Shown piece by piece: positions 56,575 to 64,000 of a DNA stretch of 64,000 nucleotides. The DNA comes from Heyndrickxia acidiproducens DSM 23148 (GTDB lineage Bacteria > Bacillota > Bacilli > Bacillales > Bacillaceae_C). Within the stretch, counting starts at the first letter, position 1, and each line of letters opens with the position of its first letter. Both the position numbers and the translations under genes were made by a program. The DNA lies in NCBI RefSeq assembly GCF_000374345.1, contig NZ_KB893982.1:1-64000 (forward strand), written 5' to 3'. The notes beneath the pieces are model-generated. The model did no database searches. It saw nothing but the letters and a program-made list of their open reading frames with translations, and was not told the origin of the DNA.

Positions 56575-57365
56575 TTTGGCATCGCAGGGGACCCAACCAT
56601 TCCGCATCCTAATGAAATTGTTCAACCTTTTCAGGTAACATTTCAACCTCAGATGGGGTTTTCGACACTCCTCAATCATTAACTTTTTTTGAGTTTGCAG
56701 CTGTGCAAGCCGCCAAATGGAAGTGTCTGCGTTAGGATGTCTGTCGTCAGCTCCGAGACTGATTCAAATCTTTCATAAGATTTGTTCATCCTAAGACTCA
56801 AGTTTCGAATGATTCGGTTCTGAAAAGTTTGGGATGAGCCTGGCTGCCTCCAATATCCTCTTTGCTGTAAAGTTTATTGAATTTGCATCTTCACTTTTAA
56901 GGAATCCTTTCCAATGAAAGCCTGCCATTTACCGATCCGTCCTATTTTGAAAATGTTCTTCCCGGCAATCTTCTCCGCGCAGCGGTTTGAATGACGGTTT
57001 TCTGATTTTCTTTCATAGAACCGCGATTCGCCCTTGGCCCTTTTTCATTTTACTCAGATTCTTAAAGTTTGAATGGGCTTTCAAATCACTTCTTAAGCAA
57101 CGGTTTATTTTCGGAAGACGCTCCTTTTCAGTTTACATTGAGCAGATTAGAAAGTTTGTGGTGGATTCACCGGCTTTCATCCTTTCAAGTAACCCGATAA
57201 TCGCTACCTCGTTTTCTTTCGGAACTAACCAGGATGGTTGAGTCTCCTGCAACGCCAACTTGTAAGAAGCTTTTAAATGTTTTTTGTTTATCTCTTCCTT
57301 ACAGTTACAGTATAACACGGCCGCCCGGAAAAAGCTGTGACAGAATTGTTAACGCTTTCATTATT
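56575..57365. other. Gene-poor, apparently decayed stretch
   Basis: No intact gene is supported. A minus-strand frame (57318-57133, 61 codons, containing KLALQETQPSWLVPK) follows a promoter-like element at 57347-57309 but lacks a sound start and matches nothing I know. An inverted repeat TTAGGATG...CATCCTAA spans 56733-56798 and encloses a second hairpin. Confidence 0.45.
57309..57360 (-). promoter_or_regulatory. Orphan promoter with cre site
   Basis: TGAAAGCGTTAACA (57360 to 57347) meets the cre consensus. About 33 bases on is TATACT (57314 to 57309), with no clear -35, and AAGGAAGAG follows. No intact gene lies downstream on this strand. Confidence 0.4.
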
Positions 57366-57400
57366 TTAAAAAAGTAAAGCTGGACACTAAAGATCCAGCC
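57366..57400 (-). terminator. Terminator after the MATE gene
   Basis: GGCTGGA and TCCAGC with a short loop, followed by TTACTTTTTT on the minus strand. Confidence 0.7.
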
Positions 57401-57405
57401 CTGTT

Positions 57406-58800
57406 TTACACGAGCTTGTGTGTATACCATTTGCTGCCTTTAAAGCGCTCGGTGAAGATCCAGCCGCGCGCACACCATTCGACAATCATGGCAACCCAGA
57501 CACCGATAATCCCAAAACCGAATGTGATGCCCAACAAATAGCCGAGCACTACCCGCAAAAGCCACATCGACAATAATGATGCCAGCGAAGTGAAGTTTGA
57601 ATCACCTGCCGCCCGCAAAGCGGATGGCATGATAAAACTTTGCGGCCATAAAAGCGGCTGGGCAATCGCCGTCATGATAACAATCGTAAAGATCGTCGGG
57701 ACAATCTCATCAGGCGGATTAAACAGATTGGACACCACCGGGAATAATGGCAAAAGAATGCCGGATGTGACCACATAAAGAATGGAAGAAAGAACGATCA
57801 AAGATTTCGTGAATTTCTTCGCATCCTTAATGTTCCGGCGCCCCATGCACTGCCCGACAATGGTTACAACGGCAATGCTCAAGGCAGTCGGCCCCATTTG
57901 AAACAAGGTCGTAATCGAGTTGCTGATCGCATTCGTTGTGATTGCGAGCGTTCCCAGCTGGACAATAAAGGTCTGCGTCAGAAGCTTGCCGCCATTGAAA
58001 AAGATCTGTTCAGCCGCAAACGGAATGCCAATAAAGAGTACTTTCTTTAATATCGCAAAATCCAAGTGTAAGGCGTTTTTCATTTTAAAACGGATCGTCT
58101 CATTATACTTACTGACATATATAATGGAAGCAATCATCCCTAATAATCTCGCAAAAATAATCGAGCTCACGAGTCCGATTACACCCATATGAAAAACCGT
58201 AATCAGGATGACATTCAGCACGGTGTTCGTCAAGTTCATGAATAGGGATAAACCTAAACATGGCTTTGTCTCACCCACGCCTCTTAAGCCGCCGAGTACT
58301 GCCTGAAAAATGGCAATGAACGGATACGAGATACAGCTGCCAATCAGGTAGAGTTTAGCATTGTGAAAAACATCCGCATCCGCCTTGCCAAACAGCAGAT
58401 TCAAAGTTGGCGTGTTAAAAATAATCACAAAAGCACTGAGCAGGACAGAGAAAATGGTAACGGCGGATATCGCCTGTGTGGCCGTTTTCGATACCATTTC
58501 CTTGTTGCCGATGCCTTTATACTGGGCAACGATAACGGTACCCCCTGTTGCCACCGCAATGAACACATTGACAAGGAAAATGTTGAGTGAATCGACCATG
58601 CTGACGGCACTCACAGCCGCAACCCCCGCCGAACTGATCATCGCTGTGTTTAAAAAGCTCATCAAAATCAGGAAAGCCTGGTCTACAAATATCGGAATAA
58701 TAATGGCAATAATTTCTTTATAATCGATTGAATCCCCGGTCAAATATTTATTTAATAGAAAATTAGATTTCTCTTTTAGTTTAATGGCTACAGTACCCAC
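57406..58800 (-). CDS. MATE-family multidrug/cation exporter
   Basis: This 464-residue, twelve-helix exporter of the MatE family has two related halves, each opening with a typical segment (IIIPIFVDQAFLILMSFLNT near 35, and IGIPFAAEQIFFNGG near 255). It is driven by sodium or protons and exports cationic drugs or metabolites; substrate unknown. GTG 58800 is eight bases after AAGGAAG; a GTG three codons earlier touches that site. It is monocistronic. Confidence 0.9.
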   Translation of the reverse strand: MGTVAIKLKEKSNFLLNKYLTGDSIDYKEIIAIIIPIFVDQAFLILMSFLNTAMISSAGVAAVSAVSMVDSLNIFLVNVFIAVATGGTVIVAQYKGIGNKEMVSKTATQAISAVTIFSVLLSAFVIIFNTPTLNLLFGKADADVFHNAKLYLIGSCISYPFIAIFQAVLGGLRGVGETKPCLGLSLFMNLTNTVLNVILITVFHMGVIGLVSSIIFARLLGMIASIIYVSKYNETIRFKMKNALHLDFAILKKVLFIGIPFAAEQIFFNGGKLLTQTFIVQLGTLAITTNAISNSITTLFQMGPTALSIAVVTIVGQCMGRRNIKDAKKFTKSLIVLSSILYVVTSGILLPLFPVVSNLFNPPDEIVPTIFTIVIMTAIAQPLLWPQSFIMPSALRAAGDSNFTSLASLLSMWLLRVVLGYLLGITFGFGIIGVWVAMIVEWCARGWIFTERFKGSKWYTHKLV

Positions 58801-58943
58801 GGCTAACACTTCCTTATATGGGCTTAATTTTTAATGCAAAGAGTATTATACCACCGATACATATCGTGTAAAGTTTTTCGTACGACGAAGTTTTGTAGAA
58901 TTTGTGAATACAGATATGCAGGTACAAACAGCCCATTTACGCT

Positions 58944-58976
58944 AAAAAACGAACAGTGCATACTGTTCGTTTTTTT
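58944..58976. terminator. Terminator at the end of the sulfate operon
   Basis: AAAAAACGAACAGT and ACTGTTCGTTTTTTT form a hairpin with a four-base loop. It lies 83 bases past tauE on the leftward strand. Confidence 0.88.
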
Positions 58977-59058
58977 AACAGATTCCGGAGATTTTTTTAC
59001 CCACTTGAGGGATTCATCCAGCCCGCTTCTCATTTAATCCCACCGTTTATTCCCGGGA

Positions 59059-59955
59059 TTAACCGATGACATCCGCATGTTCTTCTTCCACGGATCGGCT
59101 GGTTTTCATCTTGCGAAACACAAAGAAGACAACGGCTGCCCATGCCAATAGAATGATTCCGTAAACGAGAGGGGTATAATTGGAATGGACCGCCCATGTG
59201 TTTAAAACTGTTCTGGCATTCACTAAAATGATAAATCCCCCTACTAAAACCCCCATTAACTGGGCAGGGACTTTGCGCACAAGCCATGCAGCAATCGGAG
59301 CTGCGACCACGCCGCCGAGCACAAGGGCGGTTACCCAGAGGAAATTAACGGTGTCCCATCCTAATGAAAGAATAAAGCCGATTGTAGCAGAAACTGCGAT
59401 CGCGAACTCGCTTGTATCCACGGTTCCGACAACTTTACGGGCTGTCATGCCTTTTTTGGACAAAAGGACCGGTGTCGCAATCGGCCCCCAGCCCCCGCCG
59501 CCTGTTGCATCGGCAAAGCCCGCAATGAACCCGAGGGGAATCGACTGCTTAATGGGCAAGGCCTTGTATACTTTTGTCTCGCTGTGCTGAAATTTAAATA
59601 AGAACCGGTAAATAACATATAATCCGAGCAATAAAAGAAAAAGTGAAATATACGGCTTGACAATGTCACCCGGAATATTGCTTAAAAAGCAGGCTCCGAT
59701 AAAAGCGCCAATTGCCCCCGGGATCGTCAGGCGGAGCACCATTTTTTTATCAACATTCCCAAATTTAAGATGGGAAATCCCTGAAGCAGCAGTCGTTACA
59801 ACCTCGGATAGGTGTACAGATGCAGAAGCAGCTGCCGGCGCGATGCCGAAAGCCAGTAACAGGGATGTGGAAGTAACCCCGTATGCCATCCCCAGGGCAC
59901 CATCTATCAGCTGCGCAAAGAAACCAACAATCGCCAACACAATGAGCTTTTCCAT
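59059..59955 (-). CDS. TauE/SafE-family anion permease
   Basis: This 298-residue protein has eight or more membrane helices in two repeats (AQLIDGALGMAYGVTSTSLL and AGFADATGGGGWGPIATPVL). Family members move sulfite, sulfoacetate or related sulfur compounds. It comes 134 bases after cysC on the same strand, where B. subtilis carries the unrelated CysP permease elsewhere in its operon. Here it may be the sulfate or sulfite carrier (inference). Start preceded by GAGGAGGAG. Confidence 0.88.
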   Translation of the reverse strand: MEKLIVLAIVGFFAQLIDGALGMAYGVTSTSLLLAFGIAPAAASASVHLSEVVTTAASGISHLKFGNVDKKMVLRLTIPGAIGAFIGACFLSNIPGDIVKPYISLFLLLLGLYVIYRFLFKFQHSETKVYKALPIKQSIPLGFIAGFADATGGGGWGPIATPVLLSKKGMTARKVVGTVDTSEFAIAVSATIGFILSLGWDTVNFLWVTALVLGGVVAAPIAAWLVRKVPAQLMGVLVGGFIILVNARTVLNTWAVHSNYTPLVYGIILLAWAAVVFFVFRKMKTSRSVEEEHADVIG

Positions 59956-60089
59956 TCCTCTCCTCCTCGATACAGATGAACCGTTTTAATTACGCCAAAC
60001 AAGGGGTTTTAAATGTCTACTTAACAGCCCCGCAAACTTGGTTTTTAACGGGCATGCCGCACTCCTGCCAGCCTGCCCGGCCGTTTTCA

Positions 60090-60707
60090 TCATACTAAAA
60101 GTGATTCAGTAAGATATCCCTTTTCTTTCAAATAGGCTGTGATGGTTTTGATCGACTCTTCCAGGCTTTGATTTTCGGTATCAATCGTTAATTCCGGATC
60201 AGACGGTTCTTCATAAGGCGCGTCAATTCCGGTGAATGCTTTGATTTCTCCTGCGCGCGCCTTCTTGTACAGGCCTTTTGGATCCCGTTTTTCGCATGCC
60301 TCCAGGCTGCATTTGACATAGACTTCAATAAACTCATTTTCTTCCAGTATATTTCGCACCTGCTCACGGTCTTTTTGGTACGGCGAAATAAACGCGGTCA
60401 AGGTCATCAGCCCGGCATCCACCATCAGCTTGGCGACTTCACCGATGCGGCGGATATTTTCTGCCCGGTCTTCGGGACTGAACCCCAAATTTTGATTCAG
60501 GCCATGGCGGATATTATCGCCATCCAACCGGTACGTGTGCACCCCTAATTGAAACAGTTCTTTTTCCAGTGCTGCCGATAACGTCGATTTCCCTGAACCG
60601 GACAGCCCGGTAAACCAAAGCACAGCGCTCTTATGCCGGTTCCGCTGCTGTCTTTCTTGTTTTGTTACTTTTGATGCGTGCCAAACAATATTTGCTGCAT
60701 TACCCAT
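60090..60707 (-). CDS. cysC: Adenylylsulfate kinase
   Basis: CysC phosphorylates adenosine 5'-phosphosulfate to PAPS. In 205 residues the P-loop is [16 protein letters not shown] near residue 36, with [20 protein letters not shown] binding substrate, and FISPYQKDR. It follows sat by 40 bases. Its presence suggests reduction through PAPS. Confidence 0.95.
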   Translation of the reverse strand: MGNAANIVWHASKVTKQERQQRNRHKSAVLWFTGLSGSGKSTLSAALEKELFQLGVHTYRLDGDNIRHGLNQNLGFSPEDRAENIRRIGEVAKLMVDAGLMTLTAFISPYQKDREQVRNILEENEFIEVYVKCSLEACEKRDPKGLYKKARAGEIKAFTGIDAPYEEPSDPELTIDTENQSLEESIKTITAYLKEKGYLTESLLV

Positions 60708-60747
60708 TTGTCTGCCTCTCCCCTTTTACTTCACCAGCTCCCTGGCC

Positions 60748-61926
60748 TTATTTTTGCTTAAGCCCTTTGATCAATACTGCTGCAACTTCCGGACGGGAGA
60801 ATTCCTTTGGCAATGCTTCCCCGTTCCGAAGTTTTTCCCGCACTTTTGTCCCGCTTAAATGGACATGGAACGACTTGTCATGCGGGCAGGTTTTCGACGT
60901 CGCCATATTTTCGCATTTCGTGCAGTAAAAAGCATGCTCGAATTTAAAAATTTGGATCCCGAGTTCATCTTCAAACCTGGAAATAAACGCCTGCGCTTCG
61001 TATGTGCCATAATAATCGCCGACACCTGCATGATCACGGCCGACAATAAAGTGGGTGCAGCCGTAATTTTTGCGGACAATCGCATGCAAAATGGCTTCAC
61101 GCGGCCCCGCATAGCGCATCGCAGCCGGATAAATGACCAGCCTGGCCCGGTTTTCAGGAAAATAGTTTTTAAGGATAACCTGATAGCTTTCCATCCGGAT
61201 ATCTGCCGGAATATCATCCGATTTGGTTTCTCCCACCAAGGGATTTAGCAACAAGCCATCAACCGATTCCAATGCGCTCTTTTGAATATATTCATGGGCG
61301 CGGTGGACAGGGTTGCGGGTCTGGAAGCCGACAATGGTTTTCCAACCCAGATCAGCAAATAGTTGCCTTGTTTCTTTTGGATCAAGATAAAAATCTTTAA
61401 AATCGTCATGATTCGGCCGGTTTAACAAATAGACCGGGCCCGCCAAATACACATCCCCCTTTTCGTACAGCTTCTTCACACCGGGATGGGCGCGGTCTGT
61501 CGTTCCGTAAACAAGCCTTGCTTCTTTTTCTTTGTCATAAGTGTATTTTTCCTGTAATTCAAGTACGCCGTAAATCACGCCGTCTTCCCCGGTCAGCGCA
61601 ATCTCGGAGCCAACCTCATATTCTGCCGCTGCTGCTTTCGCGGCAGGAAGGGTGATCGGGATGCTCCAAAGCGTTCCATCGGCCAGATGCACGTTTTCCA
61701 GCACATTGGTATAATCTTCTTTTCCCATGAATCCGGTCAGGGGACTGAATCCGCCGATTGCAATCAGTTCCAGATCCGATAAACTCCAGGCATCAAGCCT
61801 TAATGATTTCAATCCCGCTGCTTTTTTTAAATCATTCTCTCTTTCTGCCCCGTATTTTTCCCTTTGCACCAATTTTCCGCCATGGGGCAGAATTCCTATT
61901 TCATCCTTTTGTAAGGTAAGTGACAA
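60748..61926 (-). CDS. sat: Sulfate adenylyltransferase
   Basis: Sat activates sulfate with ATP to APS. The 392-residue, ATP-sulfurylase-type enzyme has the catalytic [11 protein letters not shown] and [12 protein letters not shown], and four cysteine/histidine residues that may hold a metal ([18 protein letters not shown]). TTG 61926 is eight bases after GGGGAGG. An upstream in-frame extension of eleven residues runs through that ribosome site and was rejected. Confidence 0.95.
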   Translation of the reverse strand: MSLTLQKDEIGILPHGGKLVQREKYGAERENDLKKAAGLKSLRLDAWSLSDLELIAIGGFSPLTGFMGKEDYTNVLENVHLADGTLWSIPITLPAAKAAAAEYEVGSEIALTGEDGVIYGVLELQEKYTYDKEKEARLVYGTTDRAHPGVKKLYEKGDVYLAGPVYLLNRPNHDDFKDFYLDPKETRQLFADLGWKTIVGFQTRNPVHRAHEYIQKSALESVDGLLLNPLVGETKSDDIPADIRMESYQVILKNYFPENRARLVIYPAAMRYAGPREAILHAIVRKNYGCTHFIVGRDHAGVGDYYGTYEAQAFISRFEDELGIQIFKFEHAFYCTKCENMATSKTCPHDKSFHVHLSGTKVREKLRNGEALPKEFSRPEVAAVLIKGLKQK

Positions 61927-61978
61927 TGGTATAACCTCCCCGTATTGTAGTGAAACCAACTTCCGGTTCCTTTCTTAA

Positions 61979-62602
61979 TTAAAATTCCTCTTTGGTTAAA
62001 CGCCGCAGCCAGTTTTCCAGCTGTAGTTGCTGTTCTTTATCCTGATAATGATCAGACAGCAGTTCTTTTAATAAACCATTTTTTGATTTTTCATCCAAGG
62101 GGGACTGCTTTATGCGTTGCCGGCTTTCATATAAAAAGTCCAGGTAATCCCCGTATTGGCCGCCAAACATCGTTTGCAGCTGTTCTTTTATTTTTACTGC
62201 CAGCAGCGGGCTTGCCCCACCGCTTGAGATTGCGATTGATAATCTTCCTTGCTTGAAGTGTGCGGGGAAATGGACATTTCCCGCTGAAGCATCAGAAGCT
62301 ATATTGACAAGCGCATTGGGAGGCGCTGACTGTTTAACCATCTGGTTGACTTCAGGTTGGCTGGTGGCAGCAATAATCAGAAAAGCCCCCGCCAAATCCT
62401 CAGGCTGAAACGTTTTTGCCCGCCAATGGATCTGTCCTTTTTCCACAAGCATATAGATTTCCGGTATTATTTCCGGGCTGACCACCGTGATATTTGCCCC
62501 GCTATCTAAAAGCGATTCGATTCTCCTGTTCGCAATCTGCCCTCCGCCGACCACCACGGCATGCTGTTGACTCAAATCAACCATCAGCGGGATAAATGCC
62601 AT
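61979..62602 (-). CDS. sirC: Precorrin-2 dehydrogenase (SirC/YlnF type)
   Basis: This NAD-dependent enzyme oxidises precorrin-2 to sirohydrochlorin for siroheme, the cofactor of sulfite reductase. In 207 residues the nucleotide-binding loop is VVVGGGQIANRRIESLL at 16-32, followed by the NIASDASAGNVHFPA substrate region. It overlaps sirB by 19 bases. It corresponds to the N-terminal part of E. coli CysG. Confidence 0.9.
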   Translation of the reverse strand: MAFIPLMVDLSQQHAVVVGGGQIANRRIESLLDSGANITVVSPEIIPEIYMLVEKGQIHWRAKTFQPEDLAGAFLIIAATSQPEVNQMVKQSAPPNALVNIASDASAGNVHFPAHFKQGRLSIAISSGGASPLLAVKIKEQLQTMFGGQYGDYLDFLYESRQRIKQSPLDEKSKNGLLKELLSDHYQDKEQQLQLENWLRRLTKEEF

Positions 62603-63339
62603 AATGGCACCTCTTCTACTAAAGTTTCATTCACGCGGTCTGCCAACGCCTGTTTCATGGAAGGATGATCCCCCATATGCCGGCATAAAATGATGGTTGG
62701 ATCATGCAAAGCGGCAATTTTCTTTTTCAAATCCCGCATCAGGAATCCCGTAAACCATAAATATGGGACAATGAAAATATGCGTGAATTTTTTTTGTAAA
62801 GCTGACGCCAGCACCTCTTCAAATGAAGGTTCACAGGCAGCCAGAAAACAAGGTTCTACCGATTGGGCATTGATTCTTTTCTCCAGCATGCTTGCTATCT
62901 TTTCGATATCCCTTTTTGTTTGGGGACTTCTGCTGCCCCGGCCGGCCAATATAATTCCGGTACTGCGTGTAACGGGGGCCTGTATTTCATGAATGCGGTC
63001 TGCCAGTACATCCACCAACCGTTCTTGAACGCCAAGCGGCTTGCCATAGGTAAAATGTACATGCGGATATTGCTGCTGCACCTGCCTTACCGTTTTCGGT
63101 ATATCATTGTAATAATGGCCGGCGCCGAGCAGCAGTACAGGAATAATCGCGATTCGGGTCGCCCCTTTATCTGCTAAACTTGCAATCCCTTGTTGTATAT
63201 CGGGGGCTGCAATTTCCAAAAAACAAACTTCCTGCAGCGGTACATCGATTTTATCCCGGACAGATCGGATCAATCCGGCCGACTCCCGGAGAGCCCCCGG
63301 CACACGGCTGCCATGGCAAATATAAAGCACACCCTGCAT
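62584..63339 (-). CDS. sirB: Sirohydrochlorin ferrochelatase (SirB/YlnE type)
   Basis: This 251-residue protein has two CbiX-like halves. The metal-binding histidine lies in YICHGSRVPGA at the start, and the first half's second metal site lies in LLGAGHYYNDIP. It inserts iron into sirohydrochlorin. ATG 63339 follows GGGGGGAAGG; a 22-codon upstream extension overlaps the previous gene and was rejected. Same operon as sirC and the methyltransferase. Confidence 0.9.
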   Translation of the reverse strand: MQGVLYICHGSRVPGALRESAGLIRSVRDKIDVPLQEVCFLEIAAPDIQQGIASLADKGATRIAIIPVLLLGAGHYYNDIPKTVRQVQQQYPHVHFTYGKPLGVQERLVDVLADRIHEIQAPVTRSTGIILAGRGSRSPQTKRDIEKIASMLEKRINAQSVEPCFLAACEPSFEEVLASALQKKFTHIFIVPYLWFTGFLMRDLKKKIAALHDPTIILCRHMGDHPSMKQALADRVNETLVEEVPLWHLSR

Positions 63340-63352
63340 GATGCCTTCCCCC

Positions 63353-64000
63353 CTAGCCAAACACGACTTGCGATGGCTGTTCTTTTTCAAGCTCCAGCCA
63401 TTCATACCATTGGATTTTTTCCCTTAAGCGGACTACATCCCCGATAATAATCATGGCCGGATTTCGAATCATTTTCGCCTTTGTTGTAATATTTTCGAGA
63501 TTTCCCGTTACCGTTTGCTGTTCATCTGTTGTCCCGCAATAGACTAGTGCAACCGGCGTTTTTGGATGGCGGCCGTGCCGGAGCAGCTGCTCACAAATAT
63601 CCGGCAAATGTTTCACTCCCATATAGATGCAAAGCGTATCTGCGCCTTTAGCCAGATGCTCCCAGTTTTGCCCGGAATCTTCGCCGTTTTTCCCGGCTCC
63701 CGAAACAAAAGCAACCGATGAGCTGTACTCCCGGTGTGTAAGCGGGATCCCGGCATAGGCGGGGGCGGCGGAACCGGATGTAATGCCCGGAACAACTTCA
63801 AAAGAGATGCCATTTTTACGCAGGTATTCTGCCTCTTCCCCGCCCCTTCCAAAGATAAAAGGGTCGCCGCCTTTGAGCCTTGTTACCACATTGCCTTGTT
63901 TGGCGTATTTCACAAGCAGGCTGTTGATCGTTTCCTGCGAGAGGGAATGCCGGTCCGGGCTTTTGCCGCAATAGACCAGTTTTGCCCCTTCATGCGCTTC
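63353..64000 (-). CDS. Uroporphyrinogen-III C-methyltransferase (partial, runs off the right edge)
   Basis: The C-terminal 216 residues of a SUMT (CobA/YlnD type), which makes precorrin-2 with two SAM. Seen: GKSPDRHSLSQETI, VTRLKGGDPFIFGRGGEEAE, VVPGITSGSAAPAYAGIPLT and the C-terminal GDVVRLREKIQWYEWLE. Its start lies right of position 64000. It is presumably an upstream gene of the sulfate/siroheme operon. Confidence 0.93.
   Translation of the reverse strand, partial: EAHEGAKLVYCGKSPDRHSLSQETINSLLVKYAKQGNVVTRLKGGDPFIFGRGGEEAEYLRKNGISFEVVPGITSGSAAPAYAGIPLTHREYSSSVAFVSGAGKNGEDSGQNWEHLAKGADTLCIYMGVKHLPDICEQLLRHGRHPKTPVALVYCGTTDEQQTVTGNLENITTKAKMIRNPAMIIIGDVVRLREKIQWYEWLELEKEQPSQVVFG

Overview
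The window looks like chromosome of a low-to-mid GC, spore-forming member of the Bacillaceae. A CotA spore-coat laccase, the yhbD-yhbE-yhbF cluster, an RsbR paralogue, LytS/LytT, CypC, T-boxes, a PyrR attenuator and a preQ1 riboswitch all have close Bacillus counterparts. The mix of gene content, codon use and a group IIC intron is compatible with the Heyndrickxia/Weizmannia (Bacillus) coagulans branch; that species-level guess is inference. I see no rRNA, tRNA, CRISPR array or prophage.

Layout. 1-805: the 5' end of a group IIC intron sits immediately after the terminator of a leftward Trp T-box. 806-2788: a chemoreceptor. 3063-6178: a Ser T-box drives a class V aminotransferase and serA. 6242-7590: an EIIC-like permease whose leader encodes an Ile/Leu-rich mini-peptide. 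7861-8988: a HAD phosphatase. 9151-20534: the leftward branched-chain amino acid block ilvD / T-box / ilvB-ilvH-ilvC-leuA-leuB-leuC-leuD-ilvA, with a cre site before ilvD. 20761-22474: an Ile T-box and brnQ. 22615-28000: an RsbR-type STAS protein, a small membrane protein, a glycosyltransferase-like protein, CypC and a BI-1 protein. 28174-32056: an OFA permease next to LytS/LytT.

32247-37052: a tiny phospholipase A2-like protein, the first of three 52-bp repeat arrays, a hydroxyacid dehydrogenase, an MFS permease behind a PyrR attenuator, a second array and L-asparaginase. 37337-44671: CotA, a TetR/YhgE pair with twin operators, a flavodoxin with an FNR-type box, and a truncated UvrC translationally coupled to it. 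44720-48157: PanE-like, QueC behind preQ1-I, a small membrane protein and a nucleoside hydrolase. 48408-49820: an Rpn nuclease gene with an internal start and two downstream copies of its C-terminal cassette. 50078-56089: an RlmD-type rRNA methyltransferase, a frameshifted CBO0543-family gene, an aminotransferase and yhbDEF. 56168-58800: the third 52-bp array, an apparently decayed stretch and a MATE exporter. 59059-64000: assimilatory sulfate and siroheme genes (SUMT-sirB-sirC-sat-cysC-tauE).

The amino acid genes are mostly controlled by RNA: four T-boxes, with specifiers read by alignment as Trp, Ser, Ile and Ile-or-Leu. CcpA probably adds to this at ilvD. The most unusual items are the Rpn C-terminal cassette array (49820-48408), the PyrR attenuator on an MFS permease, three unrelated-looking intergenic arrays that share an exact 52-bp period and a TTCAT-N7-ATGAA kernel, and the Ile/Leu leader peptide before the EIIC gene.
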